Source: Streptomyces longispororuber (GTDB lineage: Bacteria > Actinomycetota > Actinomycetes > Streptomycetales > Streptomycetaceae). From it: a DNA stretch of 46,291 bases. The notes beneath the pieces are model-generated. The model was not told the origin of the DNA. It was given only the letters and a program-made list of their open reading frames with translations, and searched no databases. Location: NCBI RefSeq assembly GCF_014656095.1, contig NZ_BNBT01000058.1, forward strand, positions 1-46,291, in the 5' to 3' direction. Position numbers and translations under genes: made by a program. Position 1 is the stretch's first letter, and each line of letters starts with the position of its first letter. This document shows, piece after piece, positions 38,799 to 46,291 of this stretch.

Positions 38799-39614
38799 TC
38801 ACCGGGACGCGTACGCCGTCGGCGGTACTCCCACCGTGGCCGTGAAGTCCCGTACGAGGTGGGCCTGGTCGGCGTACCCGAGGTCGGCCGCGAGCCCCGC
38901 CCAGTCCACCGCCGCCTCGGTCTCCGCGCGTTCCAGGGCCTCGTGGATGCGGTACCGCAGGATGACCCACTTCGGCCCGACCCCGACGTACGCGGAGAAC
39001 AGCCGTTGCAGCGCCCGCACCGAGACGCCCTCGGCCCGGGCGAGGGCGCCGACCCGGCGTACGGAGCGGTCCGCGCGGACGTGGTCCACCAGGGCCATGG
39101 CGAGGTCGGCCTGCGGGTCGGGCACGGGCCCGTGACGCAGCAGGAAGGCGTCGAGCGCGGCCACGCGCGCGTGCTCGTCGTCGGGTCCGGTCACGTCCTG
39201 TGCCGCGGTCGCGGGCACGGCCCTGAAGACGTCGCCCAGGGGGAGCTGCCGGCCGGTCAGCTCCGCGACCGCGTGCCCCGGGGCGAACGGCCGGAAGCCG
39301 CCGGGCCGGAACTGCGCGCCGCAGACGTGCCCGCGCCCTTCGAGCTTCTTGCGGAACAGCCCCAGGCCGACGCCCGCCACCTCGCCGGAGGGCGCGCCGG
39401 TCGGGGGCTGCTGGAAGACGAGGTTCACGGAGGGGTGCGGCACGACGTGCGACACGTAGGGCTCGGGCAGGTCCCAGTCGATGAGCCAGTAGTGCTCCAG
39501 GTAGGGCCGCAGGGGCGGCGCGGGCACGTGGCGCCGGAACCGTACGTGCCGCAGCAGCCCGGCGGCGTCGACGATGCCCCGGGTGTCGCGGCGAGGTCTT
39601 GGGGCGGCGGGCAT
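38799..39614 (-). CDS. AraC-family transcriptional regulator
   Basis: 271 residues. The N-terminal domain has the pattern RPYLEHYWLIDWDLPEPY...HPSVNLVF, seen in DUF6597-type AraC relatives. The C-terminal AraC double HTH has VRRVGALARAEGVSVRALQR and DWAGLAADLGYADQAHLVRD. I chose ATG 39614 (M-P-A-A-P-R-P-R-R-D). It has no Shine-Dalgarno, but TACGAT lies nine bases upstream, suggesting a leaderless transcript. It is divergent from the TIGR03086 gene, which it might control. Confidence 0.85.
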   Translation of the reverse strand: MPAAPRPRRDTRGIVDAAGLLRHVRFRRHVPAPPLRPYLEHYWLIDWDLPEPYVSHVVPHPSVNLVFQQPPTGAPSGEVAGVGLGLFRKKLEGRGHVCGAQFRPGGFRPFAPGHAVAELTGRQLPLGDVFRAVPATAAQDVTGPDDEHARVAALDAFLLRHGPVPDPQADLAMALVDHVRADRSVRRVGALARAEGVSVRALQRLFSAYVGVGPKWVILRYRIHEALERAETEAAVDWAGLAADLGYADQAHLVRDFTATVGVPPTAYASR

Positions 39615-39720
39615 GGCGTGATCGTATGCGCGGGCGGGACGTGTGGAGGACCGCCCCCGTCCGGCGCGGGCGTCGCGTTTCTTCAAGCCCCGCCCGGCCC
39701 CCCGCCTTTACGGTCCCGGC

Positions 39721-40401
39721 ATGAACGGTGAGACCAGTGAACTGAGCACCCCTGCCGCCGCGGGCGGCACCGTCGACCCCACCGGCGTCCCGTTGGGCGC
39801 CCTGCTCGCCTTCGCCGCCGCGCAGGCCGTACCGGTGGTGCGGGCCATCCGCGACGAGCAGCTCGGCGCGCCGACGCCGTGTGCGGAGTACGACGTCAAG
39901 GACCTCGTGAACCACCTCTTCCACGTGGTGGTGGAGTTCCAGGCGCTGGCCGCGAAGGAGAGTGCCGACTTCTCGGCCACGCCGGACTACGTGGCCCGGG
40001 GGGACGGCTGGCGCGAGCGGTTCGCCGAGGAGGCAGACGGGCTCGTCGCCGCCTGGTCGGCGCCGGGGGCGGACGAGGGGACGACCGGCGCGCTGGACCT
40101 GCCGGCGGCGACCGTCGGCGCGATGGCGCTGCTCGACCTGACCGTGCACGCCTGGGACCTGGCACGCGCGACCGGGCAGGAGTTCGGTGCGGCGTACGAG
40201 CAGGGGAGCGGCCCGGGCGACGGCGCGGCGGGCGCGGACGGGCCGCGGGTCCTGGAGGCCCTGCACGTCGCGGTCGCCGAGATGGCGCCGACCGCCCGCT
40301 CCCTGGGGATGTTCGGTGATCCGGTTCCGGTACGGGACGGCGCGTCCGCCCTGGAGCGGTTGCTGGCGGCGACCGGGAGGGACCCGGGCGCGCGCGGGTG
40401 A
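39721..40401 (+). CDS. TIGR03086-family metal-binding protein (maleylpyruvate-isomerase/DinB-like)
   Basis: 226 residues of the DinB-like four-helix fold. Conserved features are TPCAEYDVKDLVNHLFHVVV (metal histidines) and LDLTVHAWDLARATGQ (third histidine). Members bind a divalent metal; some use mycothiol as cofactor, but the substrate here is unknown. ATG 39721 also lacks a ribosome-binding site and has TTACGGT just upstream, so it may be leaderless like its divergent AraC neighbour 106 bases away. Confidence 0.82.
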   Translation: MNGETSELSTPAAAGGTVDPTGVPLGALLAFAAAQAVPVVRAIRDEQLGAPTPCAEYDVKDLVNHLFHVVVEFQALAAKESADFSATPDYVARGDGWRERFAEEADGLVAAWSAPGADEGTTGALDLPAATVGAMALLDLTVHAWDLARATGQEFGAAYEQGSGPGDGAAGADGPRVLEALHVAVAEMAPTARSLGMFGDPVPVRDGASALERLLAATGRDPGARG

Positions 40402-40524
40402 CGGACGGCCATAGGGGGTTCGGACACGGGATGACCAGCGCGAGTCTTCCGCTGGCGTGCCAACGCGGCCACCATGGAAGCGGATTCGGAGTCGCGGAAC
40501 CGTTACGTCAGGGGGAACCACGGT

Positions 40525-40731
40525 ATGGCGGAGTCTGCAAAGGACTTCTGTTCCGACTTAGTCGATCTCTCCGGGATCTCCTTGGCGGAGTTGCACGCGA
40601 GTGACGACCCACTGCTGCGGCGGGCCCTGCGCTGTGCCGGCCATCGGGCGAGTGCGGCGTTCGGCACCCTTGATCTGACCAACAGCGAGGAGATGAGACT
40701 GCTGCGCGGGACGAGGCAGCGCTCGCGGTGA
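40525..40731 (+). CDS. FxsA-like RiPP precursor peptide with non-canonical C-terminus
   Basis: 68 residues. The segment DLVDLSGISLAELHASDDPL followed by LRRAL matches the leader pattern I know for FxsA (FxSxx-COOH) precursors, DLSGxxLxxL...DDxxLxxAL. A canonical FxsA ends in Phe-x-Ser-x-x. Here the aligned spot reads AAFGTLD, with Thr for Ser, and continues for ~15 more residues (LTNSEEMRLLRGTRQRSR). ATG 40525 has GGGGGAA eight bases upstream; the frame is open to 40474. The stop TGA overlaps the GTG of the HExxH gene, tying the two together. It could instead be a small accessory protein derived from a precursor. Confidence 0.6.
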   Translation: MAESAKDFCSDLVDLSGISLAELHASDDPLLRRALRCAGHRASAAFGTLDLTNSEEMRLLRGTRQRSR

Positions 40732-42827
40732 CGCCGGGGCGGGAGAGTTCCCGCCGGTCCCCCGGGGGCGGGCGGGGCGTTCCCGCGCCCGGCGGGCACC
40801 GCCTCGACCTGCACCGGGTCTCCGGCGCGTCGCTGCGCGCCGTCGCGGCGGGCGAGGCGGGCCCCGCCGATCTTGCGCTGCTGCGCGCGGGCCAGCGGAG
40901 CCAACTGCTGCTGGTGCTGCGGGCCCTGCGCGACCGCGCCGGCGACCTGCCGGGCCCGGGGCGGCGCGGCGGGCCGTCGGCGCGGCCGGCCTGGGAGGGG
41001 CTCGCCGCCGCCGAGGAGCGGGACGCCGAGGCCGTGGGCGCGGTCCTCGACGACCCGTCGGTGATGGCGTGGGCCATGCGGCTGCTGCGGCGGGTGGGCG
41101 GGGGCTCCGGGACGGCCCGGGGCGCGGCGGCGCCCCTGTGGGCGGACCTCGGCCAGTTCCGGGCCGTGGCCGCGGCGGCGGCCCTGCGCACGGGGACCGG
41201 GGTCTCGCTGCGGGTGCCCGCGTACCGGGGCCTGGTCTGGGTGCCGGGGGCGGGGGTGGCGGGGCCGGTGTCCCGGCGCCGCTGGAGCGAGGCGGAGTTC
41301 CACGTGGCCGGGGGCGGCGCCGTGGTGCGCGGGGAGTGCGCGGAGGTGCGGCTGCCCGGGGCGGGGGCGCTGGCGGAACCGGCGGCGGGCTGGCGGCCCC
41401 TGGTCGAGCTGTGCGGGCCGGAGGACGTCCTGCGGGAGCTTGACGGGGGCGCGCGCTCCGCGGGGGTCGCGCCGGGCGGTGCGGGGCGGCGGGACGGGGG
41501 CCCGGGCCAGGGGCTGCGCCTCGACGCGGTGACCCCGTACCGGGACTTCGACGTGTGGCCGCGTGCGCCCCTGCGGCTGGGGGAGCGGCGGACGCGGCTG
41601 TGGCGGGAGCGGCTGCGCGGTGCCTGCGCGCTGCTCGCGCGGGAGTCGCCGCCGGACGCGGCGGCACTGGCCGCGCTGGTGCGCGTGCTGGTGCCCCGCG
41701 CGTTCCCTTCCTCCCTGGGTGGGCTCGTACCCAGTGCCTCGTCGCCGGAGGCGTTCGGCGCGGTCGCGCTGTCACTGCCGTACGACGAGCCGCAGACGGC
41801 GGCCGTGCTGGTGCACGAGACCCGGCACCAGGAGCTGACGGCGCTGATGAGCCTGGTGCGGCTGGTGCGAGAGCCGACGGCGGGTGTGGCGGGCGGGGCG
41901 GGTGTGACGGGCGCGGCCAAGGCGGACGGCGTGGCGGGCGCGGAAGAGGCGGCGGGCGCGGAAGGGGCGGCGGAGGCGGAAGGGGCGGCGGAGCGGCTCT
42001 ACTACGCCCCGTGGCGCGGTGATCCGCGTCCCGCGCGGGGGGTGCTGCACGGTGTGTACGCCTTCGCCGGGGTGGCCCGCTTCTGGCGGGCGCACCGGGA
42101 GGCCGCCGAGGGGGCGGGGGCGCGGCGCGCCGACTTCGAGTTCGCGGTCTTCAGGGAGCAGGTGGGGGAGGCGGTGGCCGCGCTGGTGGCGGGTGGTGAC
42201 CTGACGGAGGCGGGGCGGCTGTTCGTGGAGGAGGTCGCGGCCCCGCTGGAGCGGTGGCGGAAGGAGGAGGTGCCGGCGGAGCCGGCGCGGCTCGCGGCGC
42301 ACTACTGCGCGGCGCGGCGGGCGCTGTGGCGGTGGCGGCACCGGGCCGTCGGGGAGGCGCTCGTGGCGCGGCTGGCCGGGGACTGGGCGGCGGGCAGGCC
42401 CGCGCCGCCGCTGCCCGCCCCGGTGCTCGCGCCGAGCGAGGAGGCGCACCGCTCGCCCGCGTTCGGCACGCTGGCCCGGCTGTCGCTGTCGGCGCCCGGC
42501 GCGATCACGCGGCGGCTGCGGCGGGCCGAGGCGGAGGGGGACGCGGTGGCCGCGGCGAAGTGCGCGGCGGTGGCCGGGGACGCGGAGGCGGCGGAGCGCT
42601 GGTACGGCGTCCGCGTGGCGGCCCATCCGGGCGACGCCGAGGCGTGGATCGGTGCGGCGCTGGTGCGGAGGCGGGGCTCGGCCGCGGCGGCGCTGCTGCT
42701 CGACCGCCCGGAGACCGTGTTCGCGGTGCACCGGGCGGTCGTGGCCGCGGGGCTCCGGCCCGCGGACCCGCTGGAGCTGGCCGGGTGGCTCGCCGCGGCG
42801 CGCGGCCGTGACGGCGCGCGGCCATGA
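40728..42827 (+). CDS. aKG-HExxH-type peptide beta-hydroxylase-like protein (HEXXH motif, Fxs system)
   Basis: 699 residues. The zinc/iron motif HETRH lies at residues 363-367 in VLVHETRHQELTALMSLVR. Downstream histidines in ARGVLHGVYAFAGV may give a third ligand. This matches the HEXXH-motif proteins that accompany FxSxx-COOH/cyclophane RiPPs; characterised relatives beta-hydroxylate residues of the peptide with 2-oxoglutarate. Right after the motif a ~42-residue Ala/Gly/Glu-rich insertion (near 381-424) interrupts the domain. GTG 40728 overlaps the precursor stop, with no room for a separate ribosome-binding site beyond the upstream gene. The C-terminal ~120 residues are repeat-like helices. 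It converges with fxsT. Confidence 0.75.
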   Translation: MTPGRESSRRSPGGGRGVPAPGGHRLDLHRVSGASLRAVAAGEAGPADLALLRAGQRSQLLLVLRALRDRAGDLPGPGRRGGPSARPAWEGLAAAEERDAEAVGAVLDDPSVMAWAMRLLRRVGGGSGTARGAAAPLWADLGQFRAVAAAAALRTGTGVSLRVPAYRGLVWVPGAGVAGPVSRRRWSEAEFHVAGGGAVVRGECAEVRLPGAGALAEPAAGWRPLVELCGPEDVLRELDGGARSAGVAPGGAGRRDGGPGQGLRLDAVTPYRDFDVWPRAPLRLGERRTRLWRERLRGACALLARESPPDAAALAALVRVLVPRAFPSSLGGLVPSASSPEAFGAVALSLPYDEPQTAAVLVHETRHQELTALMSLVRLVREPTAGVAGGAGVTGAAKADGVAGAEEAAGAEGAAEAEGAAERLYYAPWRGDPRPARGVLHGVYAFAGVARFWRAHREAAEGAGARRADFEFAVFREQVGEAVAALVAGGDLTEAGRLFVEEVAAPLERWRKEEVPAEPARLAAHYCAARRALWRWRHRAVGEALVARLAGDWAAGRPAPPLPAPVLAPSEEAHRSPAFGTLARLSLSAPGAITRRLRRAEAEGDAVAAAKCAAVAGDAEAAERWYGVRVAAHPGDAEAWIGAALVRRRGSAAAALLLDRPETVFAVHRAVVAAGLRPADPLELAGWLAAARGRDGARP

Positions 42828-42884
42828 CGGCGTGGCACCGTGACGCCGTGACGCCATGACGGCGTGGCACCGTGACGCCGTGAC
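42821..42884. repeat. Two adjacent perfect 32-bp tandem repeats
   Basis: A 32-bp unit beginning GCCATGACGGCGTGGCACCG occurs at 42821-42852 and again, identical and directly adjacent, at 42853-42884. The first copy contains the stop codon of the HExxH gene, so the duplication reaches the 3' end of the coding region. Similar sequence (GGCCGTGACGGCG) just upstream may be a decayed third copy. Confidence 0.9.
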
Positions 42885-42961
42885 GGCCGCCGGGCGGGGT
42901 CGCCGCCGTGCCGGAGGAAGACCGGACCGGATCAGGCCGGGCCAGATGGGTCCGGACGAGG

Positions 42962-45900
42962 TCAGAGGGAGATCAGGTCGATGTCCGCGTTCGCCCTGAG
43001 CCCCTTCTCGGCGTCCCTGGTGGCGGGGTGGGAGGGGCCCAGGATGGACCGGTAGGTCTCCAGGGCGTCGTCCTGCAGGCGCCTGCTCTCCTCCGTGCGG
43101 CCCAGGGCCTTGAGGTCGAGGCTGAGGTTGAGCTGGACGGCGAGGTTCGCCGGGTGGCTCTCGCGCAGCCGTACGGAGTCCTCGGCGGCGGCCGCGTCGA
43201 TCTCGTACGCCCGGTCGGGGTGGCCGAGGGCGAAGTGGTCGCTGGCGAGGTTCATGCGGGCGAGCAGGGTGCGCGGGTGTTCGGCGCCGAGGCTGCGGGT
43301 GAGGCCCTCGGAGATCTCCAGGTCGAGGGCGAGGGCGGCTTCGTTCTCGCCGAGCAGGCGCAGGGCGACGGCGAGGTTCATGGCGATGGCGTGGCTGTGC
43401 GGGTGGTCGCGGCCGTAGAGGGTGCGGTGCTGCTCCAGGGCCTGTTCGGTGAGGGCCCGTGACTCCTGGAGCTTGCCGACCTGACGGAGGTCGTTGGCGT
43501 GGCTGATGGCCATCTGCATGAACTGCCGGGTGCCGGTGCCGAAGCGTCGGCGGACCAGGGACATGTAGGGCGTGGAGATCTCGTACGCCCCTTCGTGGTC
43601 GCCCTTCTTGCGGCGGGTGACGCACAGGTTGCGGATGACCTGGACGGTGAACCAGTGGTCGCCGCCGAGCTGTTCGCGCAGGTTCGCGGCGAGTTCCTCG
43701 TAGCCCTCCAGGGATTCGTCGTAGCGGCCGAGTTCCTGCAGGTCCAGGAGGTAGGCGCTGTACGTGACCAGGGTGTAGAGGTGGTCGTCGCCGAGGACCT
43801 CGACGCGGCGCTGCCAGGTGTCGTGGTCGAGGTCGCGGGCGCGGACGGGGTCGCCGGCCAGGCGCAGGCTGACCGCGTAGTTGTTGGCGGTGAGCAGGGT
43901 GGCCGGGTCGTCGGGGCCGAACTGGGCGAGGCTGGTCTCGTAGACCCGCTGGTCGATCTCCTTGGCCTCGTAGAAGTTGCCGAGGTTGCGGTGGTTGCCG
44001 GCCAGGTAGCTCTGGGCCTGGAGGGTGTTCTCGTGGGTGTCGCCGAGGACCCTGCGGTAGCGCTCGACGAGTTCGGCCTGGAGGTGGAAGGCGCGGTCGA
44101 GGTCGAGGTTCTGCTCGCGGAGGGTCTCGGCGATCTGCTGGTCGATGCCGAGGACCTCCTCGTGGTCCTCACCGAGGCGTTCGCGCCAGATGGCGGCGGC
44201 GCGTTCGCCGAGGTTGAGGGCGGCGGTGTAGTCGCCGCGGGCGCGCAGGAACCACACCTCGTTGAGGACGAGGCGGCGGGTCCAGCCCTCCTCGCACTCG
44301 ACGGCGTTGGAGGCGCGCAGATGGGTCAGGAGGGAGGAGTAGCGGGGCCAGAAGGTGGTGCGCTGGGGGTTCCTGGGGTCGGCGTTGGACAGGAGCTGGT
44401 GGGCGGCGTGCCGCATCTGGGCCCGCTCCTGGGGGTTCATCTGCTCGACGAGGACGCGCTGGACGAGGCGGTGGAGCTGGACGGTGGACTGCCGGTGGTC
44501 GATGCGGGCGAGCGCGTAGCGGCCGATCTCGCGGACGGCGCGGCCGAGTTTGACGGGGTCGTCGAGCGCGGCCTGCAGCTCGCGGGGCACGGAGATGCCG
44601 CGGACGGCGGAGAAGAGGTCCCAGGAGATGGGCTCGGGGGCGAAGAACGCGCAGACCTGGAGGAGTTGGAGGGCGTCGGGGCGGTCCTCGCGGAGGCGTT
44701 CCAGGGACACGTTCCAGGCGGCGGCCACCGGCATCTCGTAGTCGGGCGGCGGGTCGGACCGCAGGAGTTCGGCCCACTTGCGCTCGAAGAGTTCGAGGTA
44801 CTGGTGGACGGGCATGCCCGTCTCGGCGAGCCAGACGGAGGCCTGCTCGACGGCGAGCGGCAGGTCGCCGAGGGAGGCGGCGAGGTGGTTGACGGCGTCG
44901 TCGGCGAGGTCGGGGCTGCGGCGGCGCAGCAGCGAGACGCTCTCCTCGCGGGCGAACACGTCGACCTCGAGGGAGCTGGCGGTGTGGGACCACTGGACGT
45001 TGCGCGAGGTCACGAGGATGCGGCCGGGGCCGTCGGTGGGGAAGTACTTGCGTACTTCTTTGGGGTCTTCCGCGTTGTCGAACACCAGCAGCCAATCGCT
45101 GTAGGGCTCGCCCCTGCGCAGCGCGTCCAGGACGGCCGGGACCGCGGAGATCTCGGAGCTGACCTGGAGCCCCATCTGCTCGCCCAGTTCGATGAGGGAC
45201 TGGACGATCTGGTTCTCCTGTTCGGAGGCCACCCACCAGACGAGCCGGTAGTCGCGGCTGTGGCGGTACACGTACTCGACGGCGATCTGTGACTTGCCCA
45301 CACCGCCCATGCCGTGCAGCGCTTCGGGGAGTACCGCGGTGACACCGGTGCCGAGGCGGTCCTGCAACTGTTCGAGCAGGGTCTCGCGGCCGGTGAAGTT
45401 CCTGTTCCGCTGCGGTACGTTCCCCCAGATGCGGGGCGGGTCGTGCGGGCCGCGCGGGCCCGGGGCAACCGGCAGACCGGCAGACACGGCGGGGCCTCCA
45501 GGGTGGGAGCGAGGGGATGCGGGGGGCGGGGCGGGGGTGGGGGGCGGTGCGGCGGGGGGCGCGGCCTGGGATGGGGGCGGCGGCGGGGAGCCCGCGCGGC
45601 GTGGGGTGTCCGCCGGGGCTTGCGGCCGGTACGGTATCGCAGTTTGTTGGCTCTTTCTCAAGTTTGACCCGCTATCAGCCTCTGAGTACTGTAATGACGG
45701 CTTATGTCCAGATGTAAGGGTGCTCTCCTGGTTCAGGGAGCGCGGGCCCGCCGCGTGGCTGCGCAGCAGCCTCCCGAGGTGGTCGGCGCGGGCGAGGTAG
45801 GGCCCTGACAGCGCGCACAGCGCGGTGTACAGATGGGTCACGAAAGGGCGGGTCCGCTCCGTGATCGGCGGGTCCGCGAGGTCGCCCTCCGGCGCCACCA

Positions 45901-46291
45901 GGGCGCCGCCGCCCTCCCACAGCTCCTCCAGGCGCGGCCCCAGGAAGCGCTCCACCTGGCGCAGCGCCGCGATCGTGTCGGCGCGCCGCCCGAGGGCCAG
46001 GAGCTCCTCGCGCACCCCGTCCGCGAAGTCGTACGACACGCGGTACGGGTCCTCGACGTCGCCCGTGTCGTCGCTGCGGCGCACCAGGCCGAGCAGGACG
46101 AGTTCGGCGACGTTCCAGAACCGCGTGCCCTCCGCCGCCTGCTGGAGCAGGCGCATGACCGGCAGGTTCAGCGGCACCGCGGCCATGCGCTTGGCGAGGG
46201 CGAAGCCGGCGGGCGACGCGGTGGCGCGGAAGCGGCGCACGACGCCCGCCGCCCGCGCGGCGCGCGCCTGCGCCGTCTGCTCCCCGGCCCC
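42962..46291 (-). CDS. fxsT: FxSxx-COOH system NB-ARC/TPR protein FxsT (5' end beyond the window)
   Basis: 1109 residues inside the window; the frame is open to the right edge, so the N-terminus is missing. In order: a helical module (KRMAAVPLNLPVMRLLQQAA, AELVLLGLVRR) like the C-terminal part of SAV_2336 N-terminal domains; a Ser/Gln then Pro-rich linker; an NB-ARC/STAND NTPase with P-loop HGMGGVGKSQIA and Walker B WLLVFDNAED; winged-helix-like sequence; and C-terminal tetratricopeptide repeats (many LG..HP.TL and LG.Y.EA units). This is the layout of FxsT. It probably acts as a switch or scaffold for the Fxs peptide system, not as a catalytic maturase. Low-GC DNA and an internal GTG with a strong ribosome-binding site (45487) may also yield a shorter product. 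Confidence 0.82.
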   Translation of the reverse strand, partial: GAGEQTAQARAARAAGVVRRFRATASPAGFALAKRMAAVPLNLPVMRLLQQAAEGTRFWNVAELVLLGLVRRSDDTGDVEDPYRVSYDFADGVREELLALGRRADTIAALRQVERFLGPRLEELWEGGGALVAPEGDLADPPITERTRPFVTHLYTALCALSGPYLARADHLGRLLRSHAAGPRSLNQESTLTSGHKPSLQYSEADSGSNLRKSQQTAIPYRPQAPADTPRRAGSPPPPPSQAAPPAAPPPTPAPPPASPRSHPGGPAVSAGLPVAPGPRGPHDPPRIWGNVPQRNRNFTGRETLLEQLQDRLGTGVTAVLPEALHGMGGVGKSQIAVEYVYRHSRDYRLVWWVASEQENQIVQSLIELGEQMGLQVSSEISAVPAVLDALRRGEPYSDWLLVFDNAEDPKEVRKYFPTDGPGRILVTSRNVQWSHTASSLEVDVFAREESVSLLRRRSPDLADDAVNHLAASLGDLPLAVEQASVWLAETGMPVHQYLELFERKWAELLRSDPPPDYEMPVAAAWNVSLERLREDRPDALQLLQVCAFFAPEPISWDLFSAVRGISVPRELQAALDDPVKLGRAVREIGRYALARIDHRQSTVQLHRLVQRVLVEQMNPQERAQMRHAAHQLLSNADPRNPQRTTFWPRYSSLLTHLRASNAVECEEGWTRRLVLNEVWFLRARGDYTAALNLGERAAAIWRERLGEDHEEVLGIDQQIAETLREQNLDLDRAFHLQAELVERYRRVLGDTHENTLQAQSYLAGNHRNLGNFYEAKEIDQRVYETSLAQFGPDDPATLLTANNYAVSLRLAGDPVRARDLDHDTWQRRVEVLGDDHLYTLVTYSAYLLDLQELGRYDESLEGYEELAANLREQLGGDHWFTVQVIRNLCVTRRKKGDHEGAYEISTPYMSLVRRRFGTGTRQFMQMAISHANDLRQVGKLQESRALTEQALEQHRTLYGRDHPHSHAIAMNLAVALRLLGENEAALALDLEISEGLTRSLGAEHPRTLLARMNLASDHFALGHPDRAYEIDAAAAEDSVRLRESHPANLAVQLNLSLDLKALGRTEESRRLQDDALETYRSILGPSHPATRDAEKGLRANADIDLISL
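45487..45661 (-). promoter_or_regulatory. Internal promoter/ribosome-binding-site candidate within fxsT
   Basis: On the minus strand, TTGAGA (45661-45656) and GATACC (45638-45633) are spaced by 17 bases inside a stretch of only ~48% GC. About 140 bases further, GGAGG (45499-45495) is followed after seven bases by an in-frame GTG (45487). That start would give an NB-ARC/TPR protein of about 841 residues lacking the N-terminal module. Confidence 0.4.

Noticed and set aside
42821..42884. CRISPR-like direct repeats
   Set aside because: The two 32-bp copies are directly adjacent with no spacers and no cas genes are present.

Overview
The window is chromosomal DNA of a Streptomyces (very high GC, strong G/C bias at third codon positions, frequent GTG/TTG starts, mycelial-development genes). 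It opens with the last ~69 bases of a 5S rRNA gene and its terminator, so the left edge is the end of an rrn operon. The order of the following genes (acuC, a phosphatase, a BldC-like regulator, bS22, epimerase, acyltransferase, rsbN, bldN, HAD, glutaredoxin, rex-hemA-hemC-hemD, hemB, then argS/lysS) resembles the Streptomyces coelicolor core chromosome as I remember it.

Region 1 (1-7400): rrn end, HAD hydrolase, MFS transporter, AcuC-type deacetylase, a phosphatase, a small MerR/excisionase-type DNA-binding protein, the tiny ribosomal protein bS22, then a degenerate SDR epimerase coupled to a PlsC-type acyltransferase. Region 2 (7600-11900): anti-sigma factor RsbN and its sigma factor BldN on the minus strand. 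A good match to a BldN-type promoter lies in front of rsbN, so the sigma factor would drive its own inhibitor. A HAD-IB hydrolase and a glutaredoxin follow. Region 3 (12200-18750): the redox sensor Rex, with an 18-bp Rex operator overlapping its promoter, leads a translationally coupled rex-hemA-hemC-hemD operon. hemB follows after a repeat element. The genes link NADH/NAD+ status to tetrapyrrole synthesis.

Region 4 (18850-25600): quinone-oxidoreductase-like enzyme behind a MerR-type promoter, an imine-reductase-like enzyme with a possible RNA switch in its leader, two DUF4232 secreted/lipoproteins divergent from a membrane-anchored HTH protein, and a PLP aminotransferase. Region 5 (25670-31790): argS and class I lysS (divergent, with a long palindromic repeat between them), a small membrane protein and a DUF2637 (SpdB-like) membrane protein. 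Region 6 (32100-40400): a secreted serine protease, two DUF3558 lipoproteins, RtcB RNA ligase, an SDR coupled to a small membrane protein, YnfA, GNAT, an AraC-type regulator and a TIGR03086 metal-binding protein.

Region 7 (40500-46291) is the most unusual: part of an FxSxx-COOH-type (Fxs, radical-SAM cyclophane) RiPP locus. It holds a 68-aa precursor-like peptide whose C-terminus is not the canonical FxSxx end, an overlapping 699-aa HExxH peptide beta-hydroxylase-like protein, and a convergent, 5'-truncated fxsT (NB-ARC plus TPR) gene running off the right edge. No radical SAM maturase lies inside the window. Several intergenic tandem repeats and a 28-bp-arm palindromic element present twice are also described.
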